Shown in pieces: positions 15,794 to 24,945 of a stretch of DNA of 33,623 bases. This DNA comes from DTU018 sp029550685. Its GTDB lineage: Bacteria; Bacillota; Syntrophomonadia; Syntrophomonadales; Syntrophomonadaceae. Position 1 is the first letter of the stretch. Every line of letters starts with the position of its first letter. The notes under the pieces were generated by a model, which saw nothing but the letters and a program-made list of their open reading frames with translations, was not told the DNA's origin and did not search any database. The position numbers and the translations under genes are program-made. The DNA lies in contig DAONVO010000016.1 in the NCBI GenBank assembly GCA_035412805.1, positions 1-33,623 on the forward strand. Direction: 5' to 3'.

Positions 15794-17324
15794 AAAACCT
15801 ATGGTATTAATAGTACTAGATGGATGGGGAGTACGTCCCCCGGCACCCGATAATGCTATAAGCTGCTGCAATCCCTTTTTCTATAATCAGCTATGCAGCG
15901 AGTATCCTTATACTGAACTGGTCTGTTCCGGATTGGATGTAGGTCTTCCTAAAGGACTAATGGGAAATTCGGAAGTTGGACACTTGAATATAGGCTCAGG
16001 GCGCATCGTCTTTCAAGAAATCACCCGGATCAGCAATGCTATTGAGGATGGATCCTTTTTTACTAATCCTGAACTGGTTGCCGCCGTGCAAAATGTTCAG
16101 CAGAATAACAGTGCCATGCATCTCATGGGGCTCTTATCCGATGGCGGGGTACACAGCCACATGAACCATATAGAAGCTCTTTTGGAGCTATGCCGCCGTC
16201 ATAACCTGCAGCGAGTATACATTCATGCTTACCTGGATGGGCGGGATGTGGCTCCGCGCAGTGCTCTGCAGTACATTCAGCAATTACAGGCAACCATGGA
16301 TCGATTGCAGGTCGGAGAGTTTGCCACCATATCAGGGCGCTTTTACGGCATGGATCGGGATAAACGCTGGGAGCGGGTGCAGGCCAGTTACGATGCCATG
16401 GTACTGGGAGAGGGCAACAATGCACCTAATGCTCTGGCAGCTGTAGAAAGTAGTTACGAGAACCGTATTACCGATGAATTTGTGGAACCGGTGGTCATAG
16501 TTGATGAGCAAGGCCGTCCCCGGGGAACCATACAAGACGGGGACAGCATGATATTTTTTAATTTCCGGGCTGATCGAGCCCGCCAGATAACCCGAGCCTT
16601 GGTAGATGAAAACTTTGCAGGCTTTAAGCGCAGCAAATGGCCGCGGATACATTATGTCTGTATGACCCAGTATGATGCAGATTTGAATGTTCCGGTAGCC
16701 TTTCCGCCCCAGAACTTAAACAATACTTTAGGGGAGGTACTGGCGCAAAACGGTCTCAAGCAGCTGCGGATTGCGGAAACGGAGAAATACGCCCATGTTA
16801 CTTTCTTTTTCAACGGCGGAGTGGAAGAACCAAATCCTGGTGAGGACCGCATTCTCATTCCTTCTCCAAAAGTGGCAACTTATAATTTGCAGCCAGCCAT
16901 GAGTGCGGTAGAGGTAACTGATCGGGTTATCGAGGAAATTGGGCGGGATTATTATGATGTAGTTATTATGAATTATGCTAATCCGGATATGGTTGGACAC
17001 ACCGGTGTGCTGGAGGCAGCTGTTGAAGCCTGCAGCGTAGTGGACCATTGCTTGCAGCGGGTAGTAAAAGCGGTGCTGGTGCGACAGGGCTGTGCACTGG
17101 TGACAGCAGATCACGGCAATTGTGAAATGATGGTCTGCCCGAACACCGGTGTTCCGCTGACATCCCACACCACTGACCTGGTACCTTTTATCCTGGTATC
17201 GGATCAGCATCGCAGCTGCCAGCTCCGAAAAGAGGGTTCCCTGCGCGATATAGCTCCCACCATGCTTGATCTATTGGGAATTTCTATACCGGAGGAAATG
17301 ACCGGCCGCTCGTTGATAGTATAG
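15786..17324 (+). CDS. gpmI: Cofactor-independent phosphoglycerate mutase
   Basis: 512 aa. This manganese-dependent enzyme of the alkaline phosphatase superfamily interconverts 3- and 2-phosphoglycerate. Seen: VLDGWGVRPPAPDNAI, the phosphoserine motif GLMGNSEVGHLNIGSG, HSHMNHIEALL, YLDGRDVAPRSA, SGRFYGMDRDKRWER, NFRADRARQITRAL, EKYAHVTFFFNGG, and the metal-binding NPDMVGHTG and TADHGNCE. The start is probably ATG 15786 (10 bases after GCGAGG); TTG 15780 is an alternative. It overlaps the tpiA 3' end by 8 bases. Confidence 0.97.
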   Translation: MPKKPMVLIVLDGWGVRPPAPDNAISCCNPFFYNQLCSEYPYTELVCSGLDVGLPKGLMGNSEVGHLNIGSGRIVFQEITRISNAIEDGSFFTNPELVAAVQNVQQNNSAMHLMGLLSDGGVHSHMNHIEALLELCRRHNLQRVYIHAYLDGRDVAPRSALQYIQQLQATMDRLQVGEFATISGRFYGMDRDKRWERVQASYDAMVLGEGNNAPNALAAVESSYENRITDEFVEPVVIVDEQGRPRGTIQDGDSMIFFNFRADRARQITRALVDENFAGFKRSKWPRIHYVCMTQYDADLNVPVAFPPQNLNNTLGEVLAQNGLKQLRIAETEKYAHVTFFFNGGVEEPNPGEDRILIPSPKVATYNLQPAMSAVEVTDRVIEEIGRDYYDVVIMNYANPDMVGHTGVLEAAVEACSVVDHCLQRVVKAVLVRQGCALVTADHGNCEMMVCPNTGVPLTSHTTDLVPFILVSDQHRSCQLRKEGSLRDIAPTMLDLLGISIPEEMTGRSLIV

Positions 17325-17378
17325 AAGATGCCTATTTCAATACAAAAAACTGATGCTAAGGTGAAGGGAGTAGAAAAG

Positions 17379-18662
17379 ATGAGTTCTATTATCGATGTAT
17401 TTGCCCGTGAGGTACTGGATTCCCGGGGCAATCCAACCGTGGAAGTAGAGGTGGTATTAGAAGACGGTACCATGGGACGGGCTATAGTACCTTCCGGAGC
17501 TTCCACTGGAGCCCACGAGGCTGTGGAACTGCGTGATGGAGACAAGGGAAGGTATTTAGGCAAAGGGGTACAAAAAGCAGTTGAAAACGTTAACACCATA
17601 ATTGCTCCTGAAATAATCGGTTGGGATGTCACCCGGCAAATAGAAATTGATCAGCTGATGATCGAATTGGACGGGACTGCCAATAAGGGCAAATTAGGTG
17701 CTAACGCTATTCTGGGAGTATCTTTGGCAGTAGCCCGGGCTGCGGCCAACTACTTGGATCTGCCTCTTTACCAGTATATAGGCGGGGTAAATGCCCGGGA
17801 TCTGCCGGTACCTATGATGAATATACTCAACGGAGGCAAGCACGCTGATAATAATGTAGATATTCAAGAATTCATGATTGTTCCGGTAGGAGCCGGCAGT
17901 GTAACCGAGGCCATTCGCATGGGTGTGGAAGTATATCACAGTCTTAAGAAAGTGCTGAACCAGAAAGGCTTAGCCACCGCAGTAGGAGATGAAGGCGGAT
18001 TTGCTCCTAACCTGCCTTCCAATGAAGCGGCCTTGGATGTTATTATGGAAGCTATCCAGACGGCAGGCTATGTACCCGGCCAAGACATTTACCTAGCTTT
18101 GGATGTAGCCGCTACTGAATTATACAAGGATGGATATTACCACCTGGAAAGCAGCGGGCAGAAACTAACCTCCGCAGAAATGGTAGATTTTTATACCCGC
18201 CTGGCGGATACCTATCCCTTAATATCCCTGGAAGACGGTTTAGCCGAAGATGATTGGGAAGGATGGAAACTGCTCACCGACAAGTTAGGACACAAGATTC
18301 AGCTGGTAGGTGATGACCTGTTTGTCACCAATCCAGATAGACTTAGACAGGGCATTGAGATGGGAGTGTGCAACAGTGTTTTGGTTAAAGTAAACCAAAT
18401 CGGTACCCTCACTGAAACCCTGCAAACCATACAAATGGCTAAAGAAGCCGGCTATACCTGTGTTATCTCCCACCGTTCCGGGGAAACTGAGGATTCCACC
18501 ATTGCCGATATTGCTGTAGCTACTAATGCCGGCCAGATTAAAACCGGAGCGCCAGCGCGTACCGATCGGGTAGCTAAGTATAATCAACTCATGCGTATTG
18601 AGGAAGAATTGGATGATATGTCCCGCTACCGCGGTTTGAAAGCCTTTTATAACCTGTACTAG
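17379..18662 (+). CDS. eno: Enolase
   Basis: 427 aa, normal length. It dehydrates 2-phosphoglycerate to phosphoenolpyruvate. Seen: AREVLDSRGNPTVEVEV, SGASTGAHEAVELRDGD, NGGKHADNNVDIQEFM, VGDEGGFAPNL, LALDVAATE, SLEDGLAEDDWEGW, QLVGDDLFVTNP, and the signature VKVNQIGTLTET followed by SHRSGETEDSTIADIAVA. ATG 17379 follows AAGGGAG about 8 bases upstream; in-frame codons from 17328 upstream lack a ribosome site. It is the last gene of the operon; I see no clear terminator after it, but a new promoter begins within 15 bases. Confidence 0.97.
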   Translation: MSSIIDVFAREVLDSRGNPTVEVEVVLEDGTMGRAIVPSGASTGAHEAVELRDGDKGRYLGKGVQKAVENVNTIIAPEIIGWDVTRQIEIDQLMIELDGTANKGKLGANAILGVSLAVARAAANYLDLPLYQYIGGVNARDLPVPMMNILNGGKHADNNVDIQEFMIVPVGAGSVTEAIRMGVEVYHSLKKVLNQKGLATAVGDEGGFAPNLPSNEAALDVIMEAIQTAGYVPGQDIYLALDVAATELYKDGYYHLESSGQKLTSAEMVDFYTRLADTYPLISLEDGLAEDDWEGWKLLTDKLGHKIQLVGDDLFVTNPDRLRQGIEMGVCNSVLVKVNQIGTLTETLQTIQMAKEAGYTCVISHRSGETEDSTIADIAVATNAGQIKTGAPARTDRVAKYNQLMRIEEELDDMSRYRGLKAFYNLY

Positions 18663-18671
18663 CTAGCTTTC

Positions 18672-18701
18672 TTGTCTTTTCGCAACTTCCTATGCTAAAA
18701 T
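18672..18701 (+). promoter_or_regulatory. Promoter for secG
   Basis: TTGTCT (18672-18677), an 18-base spacer and TAAAAT (18696-18701), the latter preceded by TGC as an extended -10. It lies between eno and secG, about 45 bases before the secG start. It would let secG be expressed apart from the glycolytic operon. Confidence 0.65.
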
Positions 18702-18745
18702 ATAGGATGGCCTTTAAGGAATGTGGTGGAACGGAGGTGAACGAC

Positions 18746-18970
18746 GTGCTCAAAACCGTAGTACTAATCATACAAATACTTTGCTCACTCGGCTTAATTG
18801 CTACAGTACTTCTCCAGTCAGGAAAGAGCGCAGGTTTGTCAGGCAGTATTGCTGGCGGCAGTGAGGCTATTTTTGGTAAGAAGAAGGGTCTGGATGATTT
18901 CTTCTCTAAGTTGACTGCTTATATAGCAGTGGTATTTCTAATCACTACTCTGCTGCTGTCCCTGCTGTAG
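18746..18970 (+). CDS. secG: Preprotein translocase subunit SecG
   Basis: 74 aa. SecG is a small accessory subunit of the SecYEG export channel. Seen: two membrane helices (VVLIIQILCSLGLIATVLL and a C-terminal YIAVVFLITTLLLSLL) around the conserved loop QSGKSAGLSGSIAGGSEAIFGKKKGLDDFFSKLT. GTG 18746 lies 6 bases after CGGAGGTG; the upstream GTG at 18737 overlaps that site. Its place after eno and before est/rnr is the standard Firmicute order, here interrupted by hppA. Confidence 0.95.
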   Translation: MLKTVVLIIQILCSLGLIATVLLQSGKSAGLSGSIAGGSEAIFGKKKGLDDFFSKLTAYIAVVFLITTLLLSLL

Positions 18971-18991
18971 TTTGCCGAGGCAAAGTTTTTT
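18971..18991 (+). terminator. Weak terminator after secG
   Basis: TTTGC-CGAG-GCAAA (5 pairs, 4-base loop) followed by G and six T. The stem is short, so read-through into hppA is likely. Confidence 0.4.
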
Positions 18992-19041
18992 GGGGTGGGA
19001 TTGTTGATTAGACGTACTAAGGTAAGGAGTTGATTGAGATC

Positions 19042-21036
19042 ATGGAAAATATTGTAATGTTTGCCCCCGCCGGTGGCGCTCTAGCCCTGCTGTTTGCCCT
19101 ATATTTATCAAGCAAGATAAGCAAGGCAGAACCCGGCACTGAGAGAATGCAGGAAATTGCCGGACATATCCACGAGGGCGCTATGGCTTTCCTAGGCAGG
19201 CAATATAGAGCCATAGCTGTTTTTGTCATAGCTGTATTTCTTATTTTGGGGATATTTCTGCCTGCCGAAAGTGGCCCTTGGCAAACGGCTATCTGTTTTC
19301 TGGTAGGAGGTACCTGTTCCGCATTGGCTGGATACATAGGCATGACAGTAGCCACCAAAGCCAATGTCCGTACAGCCAATGCCGCTCGCCATTCGCAGAA
19401 TGCGGCTCTGGGCGTTGCCTTTTCCGGTGGTGCTGTAATGGGTATGACTGTCTCCGGATTAGGGTTATTAGGTTTGGGTGTTCTGTATCTGATATTTAGA
19501 GATCCCAGTATAGTTAATGGATTTGCACTGGGAGGAAGTTCAATTGCCCTATTTGGTCGTGTAGGCGGCGGCATATATACCAAAGCAGCCGACGTTGGCG
19601 CTGACCTGGTGGGTAAAGTAGAAGCCGGCATACCGGAAGATGATCCCCGTAACCCGGCTACCATTGCTGACAACGTGGGCGATAATGTAGGCGACGTAGC
19701 CGGTATGGGTGCTGACTTGTTTGAATCTTATGTGGGATCTATTATTGCCGCTATGACCTTGGGAGTAGTTATGGTGAACCAAGGTCTGGGCTTGGGCCCG
19801 GTGCTTCTGCCTATGATTATTGCTGCAGGTGGAATCGTAGCTTCTATTATTGGGACCTTCTTTGTACGTACCGATGAGAAATCCAATCCCTTAAAAGCGC
19901 TGAATGCCGGAACCATTAGTTCCGCTATTATATTGGTTATTGCCGCCTATTTTGCAGTCCGTTACATCCTGCCGGCAGAAATGTTCAGTGTATTCTGGGC
20001 TTTGGTAGCTGGACTGATTGCGGGAACGGTAATAGGTTTTGTTACCCAATACTACACTGCAGCCGAGTTCAAACCGGTGCAGGGAATTGCCAAAGCGGCT
20101 CAGACCGGACCAGCCACGGTTATAATCTCTGGTCTGGGCGTAGGAATGCTTTCCACTGCCATTCCCATATTGATCATTTGTGCAGCCATTTTGGTTGCTT
20201 ATCTGACTGGCGGTATCTATGGTATTGCTTTATCAGCTGTGGGTATGCTGGCTACCACCGGCATGGTTGTGGCAGTTGATGCTTATGGGCCTATTGCTGA
20301 TAATGCAGGCGGTATTGCGGAAATGTCTGAGCTGCCTCATGAGGTCCGCGAGACTACTGATAAACTGGACTCGGTTGGAAATACCACTGCGGCTATTGGT
20401 AAAGGATTTGCCATCGGTTCTGCAGCACTTACCGCTCTGGCCCTGCTGACCGCCTTTACTCAGGTAGCGGGAATTGAATCAGTGAATGTTTTGGATCCCT
20501 ACGTAATGATTGGATTATTAATCGGCGCCATGTTGCCCTTCCTGTTCTGTGCTCTGACTATGGGAGCAGTAGGAAGAGCGGCTGGTGAGATGGTTGAAGA
20601 AGTGCGCCGCCAGTTCCGGGAGATTCCTGGATTGATGGAAGGCAAAGCCAAAGCTGACTACGCCAACTGTGTTGATATTAGTACCCGTTCCGCTATTAAA
20701 GAAATGATCGTTCCCGGTTTGATGGCAGTAGTTGTCCCGGTAGCGGTTGGCCTCTTGCTTGATGCGGACGCTCTGGCTGGTATGCTGGCCGGATCAATCG
20801 TGTCAGGTGTCTGCCTGGCTGTTCTATTGGCCAATGCCGGCGGTGCCTGGGACAATGCCAAAAAGTATATAGAAGAAGGCAACTATGGCGGCAAGGGTAG
20901 TGAAGCCCATGCGGCAGGTGTGGTTGGCGATACCGTAGGCGATCCCTGTAAGGATACGGCCGGCCCTTCTCTAAATATTCTGCTCAAGTTAATGTCCATT
21001 GTATCTTTGGTTTTTGTAGCCCCGCTTTTGCTGTAA
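19042..21036 (+). CDS. hppA: Membrane-bound ion-pumping pyrophosphatase
   Basis: 664 aa with about 16 membrane helices. It couples hydrolysis of pyrophosphate to export of H+ or Na+, saving energy in anaerobes. Seen: the pyrophosphate-binding motifs GGGIYTKAADVGADLVGKVE and DNVGDNVGDVAGMGADLFE, VDAYGPIADNAGG, and the C-terminal GDTVGDPCKDTAGPSLN. The stretch NTTAAIGKGFAIGSA has Ala and Gly where K+-independent enzymes have Lys and Thr, so it is predicted to need K+. H+ versus Na+ specificity cannot be decided here. ATG 19042 lies 12 bases after AAGGAG, a little far; TTG 19030 is too close. It is inserted between secG and est compared with the usual gene order. Confidence 0.95.
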   Translation: MENIVMFAPAGGALALLFALYLSSKISKAEPGTERMQEIAGHIHEGAMAFLGRQYRAIAVFVIAVFLILGIFLPAESGPWQTAICFLVGGTCSALAGYIGMTVATKANVRTANAARHSQNAALGVAFSGGAVMGMTVSGLGLLGLGVLYLIFRDPSIVNGFALGGSSIALFGRVGGGIYTKAADVGADLVGKVEAGIPEDDPRNPATIADNVGDNVGDVAGMGADLFESYVGSIIAAMTLGVVMVNQGLGLGPVLLPMIIAAGGIVASIIGTFFVRTDEKSNPLKALNAGTISSAIILVIAAYFAVRYILPAEMFSVFWALVAGLIAGTVIGFVTQYYTAAEFKPVQGIAKAAQTGPATVIISGLGVGMLSTAIPILIICAAILVAYLTGGIYGIALSAVGMLATTGMVVAVDAYGPIADNAGGIAEMSELPHEVRETTDKLDSVGNTTAAIGKGFAIGSAALTALALLTAFTQVAGIESVNVLDPYVMIGLLIGAMLPFLFCALTMGAVGRAAGEMVEEVRRQFREIPGLMEGKAKADYANCVDISTRSAIKEMIVPGLMAVVVPVAVGLLLDADALAGMLAGSIVSGVCLAVLLANAGGAWDNAKKYIEEGNYGGKGSEAHAAGVVGDTVGDPCKDTAGPSLNILLKLMSIVSLVFVAPLLL

Positions 21037-21056
21037 TAAACCTATAGTAACTATTG

Positions 21057-21090
21057 AGCAGGAGGGAATTCCACCCTCCTGCTTTTCCTT
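21057..21090 (+). terminator. Strong intrinsic terminator after hppA
   Basis: AGCAGGAGGG (21057-21066) pairs perfectly with CCCTCCTGCT (21074-21083) around a 7-base loop, followed by TTTCCTTTT. This is one of the two best terminators in the window and ends the secG-hppA transcript. Confidence 0.9.
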
Positions 21091-21123
21091 TTAAGGGGAT
21101 AATGACGAAAGTTCTGCTATATG

Positions 21124-21144
21124 ATATGCTTAGCCAAAGCATAT
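21124..21144. promoter_or_regulatory. 8-bp inverted repeat before the esterase gene
   Basis: ATATGCTT (21124-21131) and AAGCATAT (21137-21144) form a perfect dyad with a 5-base centre, 20 bases ahead of the esterase start. It is A+T-rich and overlaps the most likely promoter region, so it could be a repressor site. No regulator can be named. Confidence 0.35.
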
Positions 21145-21163
21145 AACACCGGGGTGGTAAAAA

Positions 21164-21913
21164 TTGATTTACATACACCCGCAGGCGGAGCCCTTTTACA
21201 TAGCAGGAGGTTCTTCAAAAAAGGCGGTATTATTGATTCATGGTTTTACCGCCTCACCCTCGGAGATGTATCCCCTGGCAGAAACATTAAGGGAGAAGCT
21301 GGATTGTACAGTCAGCGGGATCTTGTTGCCTGGACATGGTTCGCATCCTCGTTTTCTGAATCGGACCACCTGGAAAGAGTGGTTCAATGCTGTGCAAGGT
21401 GAGCTGGAATATTTATTGGGCCACTATGAACAGGTATACGCGGTGGGGCTGTCCATGGGAGGGCTTTTGGCAATCTATGCAGGTCTTTGCATGCACCATT
21501 TATGTGGTGTAGTCAGTATAAATGCGCCCATTATCAATCGATTTCAGATAACCAATCTGGCACCGGTATTGCAGTGGGTATGTCCCTATTTCCCCAAGCC
21601 AAAGCGCCAGAAGCCTTATTTACAGGGTAAGAAACGCTTTGCTTATGATGTTTATCCCCTGAAGGCTTTAAGCAGTATGCTGGAATTGCGACAGTTGATT
21701 AAAAAGGAGATATCAAAGCTGAATGTACCTACACTATTGATACAATCACAGCAGGATGAAACTGTGGCTTCTCGCAGTTTGGAGTGGCTGTCTGAACGGA
21801 TCACCCAGGCACCACTGGCTGTTATGCGGTTAGAAAAATCCGGACACATCGCTACTATGGGACCGGAGCAGGAACTCCTGGCCAGTAGAATAGCGCAATT
21901 TATAAATTCTTAA
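21164..21913 (+). CDS. Alpha/beta-hydrolase, carboxylesterase
   Basis: 249 aa, of the Est30/YvaK carboxylesterase type. It hydrolyses short-chain esters; the physiological substrate is unknown. Seen: LLIHGFTASPSEMYPLAETL with the HG oxyanion strand, LPGHG, the nucleophile elbow GLSMGG (serine near residue 93), Asp in SQQDETV and His in SGHIATM as the remaining triad members. TTG 21164 follows GGGGTGG by about 6 bases and no other start fits. Esterase just before rnr is standard in Firmicutes. It starts a new unit after the hppA terminator. Confidence 0.93.
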   Translation: MIYIHPQAEPFYIAGGSSKKAVLLIHGFTASPSEMYPLAETLREKLDCTVSGILLPGHGSHPRFLNRTTWKEWFNAVQGELEYLLGHYEQVYAVGLSMGGLLAIYAGLCMHHLCGVVSINAPIINRFQITNLAPVLQWVCPYFPKPKRQKPYLQGKKRFAYDVYPLKALSSMLELRQLIKKEISKLNVPTLLIQSQQDETVASRSLEWLSERITQAPLAVMRLEKSGHIATMGPEQELLASRIAQFINS

Positions 21914-21937
21914 CAGTGAATATCGGGAGGTAATAAC

Positions 21938-22495
21938 ATGAATCGCGAACAGGCCCTGGAATTGTTAAAACAGCATTTAAACAATGAAAATCATATCAAT
22001 CATTCTCTGGCTGTTGAAGCTATCATGCGGGGATTAGCAGAAAGACTGGGAGAAGATGTGGAAAAGTATGGACTGGCGGGACTGCTGCATGACATCGATT
22101 ATGATATCACCGGAGAAGACCCCCACCGCCATTCCCTGGTAGGAGCCGAAATTCTGCAAGAGCAGGGACTCCCGGAAGATATAGTCTACGCGGTTAAAGC
22201 CCATAATGAAATACATGGTTTGCCGCGCCAATCCCTGCTGGATAAAACCCTCTGGGCGGCAGACCCGGTGAGCGGGTTCATTATTGCAGCAGCCCTGGTC
22301 CGTCCAGACAAAGATTTAAAGGAAGTGCAGCTTAAGTCTTTGAAAAAGCGTTTCAAGGAAAAAGCCTTTGCCCGCGGAGCCAGCCGGGAACAGATGGCCA
22401 GCTGCAGCGAGCTGGGTTTGGAGTTGGACGAGTTTTTGACTATTGCTCTGGATAGTATGAAAAAAATTGCGGCTGAGCTGGGATTGGACGGCTAA
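21938..22495 (+). CDS. HD-domain (HDIG) phosphohydrolase
   Basis: 185 aa. It carries an HD metal-dependent phosphohydrolase domain: HINHSLAVEAIM supplies the first His, LAGLLHDIDYD the HD pair, and VKAHNEI a further His. Families with this layout act on nucleotides or cyclic nucleotides, but this one is uncharacterised. ATG 21938 follows GGGAGGTAA by 6 bases. It lies 24 bases after the esterase and 58 before rnr, so the three probably form an operon. Confidence 0.88.
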   Translation: MNREQALELLKQHLNNENHINHSLAVEAIMRGLAERLGEDVEKYGLAGLLHDIDYDITGEDPHRHSLVGAEILQEQGLPEDIVYAVKAHNEIHGLPRQSLLDKTLWAADPVSGFIIAAALVRPDKDLKEVQLKSLKKRFKEKAFARGASREQMASCSELGLELDEFLTIALDSMKKIAAELGLDG

Positions 22496-22553
22496 ACTAC
22501 CTGCCAAGCGGGACATACTTATAGTAATGATATGCTGACTATGGAGGAAATAG

Positions 22554-24662
22554 ATGGTAACGAAGGAAGACATCCTTAACTATATGCGCCAGGAAAGCTA
22601 CCGCCCCTTATCCTATCAGGAGCTGCGTGATATTTGGGAAATCGATCCTGAGGAGGAAAGCCGGTTTATTAAGGTCCTGGGCAAGCTGGAAAAAGGGGGC
22701 GAGATAATAAAAACTCGCAAGAACAAGTATGGTTTGCCCCACATGATGAACTCTGTACGGGGAGTTATCCGCCTCAATCAGAGGGGCTATGGCATACTAA
22801 TGCCTGATGATCCCCTCCAGCCCGAGATATTTGTATATGGCAAAAATCTTAACGGAGCCATGCACGAGGATAAGGTTCTGGTGCGCATCATGGAACGGGC
22901 TATAGCCGACCAGCGAGCGGAAGGGGAGGTAATCCGGGTAATCAGCCGGGCTCGCCATGAGCTGGTAGGTACCTATGAGCGCGGCAAGAATGCAGCTCAG
23001 GTCATTCCCGATGACCCCCGCCAGCTGTATACGGTTTATGTCAAACCCCCCAAGAAACTTAAAGTTAAAAGCGGTGATAAGGTTTTGGTTAACATTACTT
23101 CCTGGCCGGACAAGTACAAAGGACCGGAAGGAAAGATTGTCGAAGTGCTGGGTTCCAAAGGAGAACCGGGGCTGGATGTGCAGGTAATTATCAAAAAACA
23201 CGGTCTGCGCGACTTTTTCCCTCCCGGCGTTCTGGAAGAAGCCCAGCAGGTGGCAATCCCTCCCAGCCCGGAAGAAATAGCCCGCCGCCGCGATCTGCGA
23301 GGCTTACGCATGGTTACGATAGATGGTGAAGATGCCAAAGATCTAGATGACGCAGTTTCTGTGGAAAGACTGCCGAATGGGTACCGCCTGGGAGTTCACA
23401 TTGCCGATGTTTCCCACTATGTAAAAGAAGACAGCCGTTTGGACAAAGAAGCTTTTACCCGGGGAACCAGTGTTTACCTGGTAGATAAGGTACTGCCCAT
23501 GCTGCCTCAAGAGCTGTCCAATGGGATCTGCAGTCTCAATGCCCGGGAAGATCGCCTGGCTATGACCTGTATGATGGACATTGACCCCCAGGGTAAGGTT
23601 ATGAGTTACGATATATTTAAATCGATCATCAATGTAAATGAACGTATGACCTATACCAATGTAAATAAAATACTGGTGGATAACGATCCCGAACAGATAA
23701 GCCGCTACCAGGATCTGGTGGACGATTTTCGCCTGATGAAGGAACTGGCTGATATCCTGCGCCAGGATCGCATAGGGCGAGGCGCTCTGGATTTTGATTT
23801 CCCTGAAACCAAGGTTATCGTGGATGAAAATGGAGTTCCTGTTGACATCCAAGCTCGGATACAGGGTGTTGCGGAAATGATTATCGAGGATTTCATGATC
23901 AAAGCCAACGAAGTAGTCGCGGAACACCTGTACTGGCAGGAAATGCCGTCCCTGTACCGGGTTCACGAAAAACCGGATGAGGAAGCCCTGGTCAAACTTA
24001 ATCAAGTTTTGGGAGTATTTGGCCTAAAAATAAGGGAAAATAAGTTAGAACCGCGCACTTTCCAGAAGATACTTCATCAGGTGCGCGGCAAACCCGAAGA
24101 ACAGCTTATATCTATGATTATGCTGCGCTCCATGAAGCATGCCCGTTATGCCCCTCAGGCCCTGGGACACTTTGGCCTGGCCTCCAAGTATTACAGCCAT
24201 TTTACCAGCCCCATTCGTCGCTATCCTGACCTGATAGTGCACCGGGTATTGAGTGCCATTTTGGATGGGAGCATGACCTCCCGCCGTCGTATGAGCCTGG
24301 AGCGAAAAATGTCAGGCATCGGTGAACAGGCCTCCCTGATGGAAATTAAAGCTGAAGAAGCGGAACGGGAACTGGTGGATATCAAGAAAGCCCAGTACAT
24401 GAAACAGTTTGTCGGCAATGAGTTCGATGCCCGCATAGCTTCCATACAGTCCTTTGGCTTTTTTGTAGCTTTGGACAACACCGTGGAAGGGCTGGTGCAT
24501 ATTTCCAGCATTGCCGATGACTATTATGAGTTTAACGAGCGCAACTATACTTTGGTAGGTACCCACACCGGCCGCAAATTTGCTATCGGGGATAAGGTGC
24601 GAGTACAGTTGGTACGGGTCAGTGTGGAAGAGACCAAAATTGATTTTGAATTAGTCGATTAA
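22554..24662 (+). CDS. rnr: Ribonuclease R
   Basis: 702 aa. A processive 3'-5' exoribonuclease that degrades structured RNA and takes part in trans-translation quality control. Seen: N-terminal winged HTH (about 1-65), cold-shock/OB domains (GVIRLNQRGYGILMPDD, about 68-135), the RNB catalytic domain with the Asp cluster DGEDAKDLDDAVSVE and HIADVSHYV, FTSPIRRYPDLIVHR, and the S1 domain at the C terminus (DARIASIQSFGFFVALDNTV, ending KIDFELVD). ATG 22554 follows GGAGGAAAT. It lacks the lysine-rich tail seen in many RNase R proteins. In many Firmicutes smpB and the tmRNA gene follow; neither is seen here. Confidence 0.97.
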   Translation: MVTKEDILNYMRQESYRPLSYQELRDIWEIDPEEESRFIKVLGKLEKGGEIIKTRKNKYGLPHMMNSVRGVIRLNQRGYGILMPDDPLQPEIFVYGKNLNGAMHEDKVLVRIMERAIADQRAEGEVIRVISRARHELVGTYERGKNAAQVIPDDPRQLYTVYVKPPKKLKVKSGDKVLVNITSWPDKYKGPEGKIVEVLGSKGEPGLDVQVIIKKHGLRDFFPPGVLEEAQQVAIPPSPEEIARRRDLRGLRMVTIDGEDAKDLDDAVSVERLPNGYRLGVHIADVSHYVKEDSRLDKEAFTRGTSVYLVDKVLPMLPQELSNGICSLNAREDRLAMTCMMDIDPQGKVMSYDIFKSIINVNERMTYTNVNKILVDNDPEQISRYQDLVDDFRLMKELADILRQDRIGRGALDFDFPETKVIVDENGVPVDIQARIQGVAEMIIEDFMIKANEVVAEHLYWQEMPSLYRVHEKPDEEALVKLNQVLGVFGLKIRENKLEPRTFQKILHQVRGKPEEQLISMIMLRSMKHARYAPQALGHFGLASKYYSHFTSPIRRYPDLIVHRVLSAILDGSMTSRRRMSLERKMSGIGEQASLMEIKAEEAERELVDIKKAQYMKQFVGNEFDARIASIQSFGFFVALDNTVEGLVHISSIADDYYEFNERNYTLVGTHTGRKFAIGDKVRVQLVRVSVEETKIDFELVD

Positions 24663-24754
24663 GAACAAAATATGACAAAACGGAATATATACCATAACAC
24701 TAAATTATATTAGGCTAATAACTAGAGGTATTCTGCAAAAGGTGTCGAACTACG

Positions 24755-24945
24755 AACGAACATACTAATAATAATACAACAGTTTTCGAGTTTTTTAACC
24801 TACGGCGTATAGCTAGGGTTTTAAAACCGGTAGGGTGTAGCTGGAAACGGCCATGCCTCCCAGTGCGGAAAGAAAACTGATCACGATTTTCTTGTATGTT
24901 CGTTGCACACCAAAAGTCAGTTGCTTATCCGCGACTGACTTTTTT
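24755..24945 (+). promoter_or_regulatory. Structured leader with terminator: probable riboswitch or attenuator
   Basis: An 11-base helix can close the leader: AACGAACATAC (24755-24765) with GTATGTTCGTT (24894-24904). Inside are CCTAC/GTAGG (24799-24803 with 24830-24834), a GNRA hairpin GCTG-GAAA-CGGC (24840-24851), a single-stranded core containing ATGCCTCCCAGTGCGGAAAG (24853-24872), and AAGAAAA/TTTTCTT (24870-24876 with 24887-24893). A terminator follows at once. Because only 20 bases separate the terminator from the next ATG, the terminator must act within the mRNA leader. The GNRA hairpin plus GCCTCCC and GCGGAAAG resembles, from memory, the molybdenum/tungsten-cofactor (Moco/Tuco) riboswitch; the class call is tentative. 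It lacks the B12 box of cobalamin riboswitches. Confidence 0.6.
24914..24945 (+). terminator. Leader terminator before the Ig-like gene
   Basis: AAGTCAGTTGC (24914-24924) pairs with GCGACTGACTT (24931-24941), 11 pairs including one G-T, around the loop TTATCC, and runs into T residues to 24945. It ends 20 bases before ATG 24966. Confidence 0.9.

Noticed and set aside
21557..21573. Sigma-54 promoter match TGGCAC-N5-TTGC
   Set aside because: It fits the -24/-12 consensus and spacing, but lies in the middle of the esterase gene with no gene start downstream in reach; most likely chance.
24663..24945. tmRNA (ssrA) or cobalamin riboswitch after rnr
   Set aside because: There is no tRNA-like acceptor/T-loop end or CCA and no tag reading frame for tmRNA, and no B12 box for the cobalamin class.
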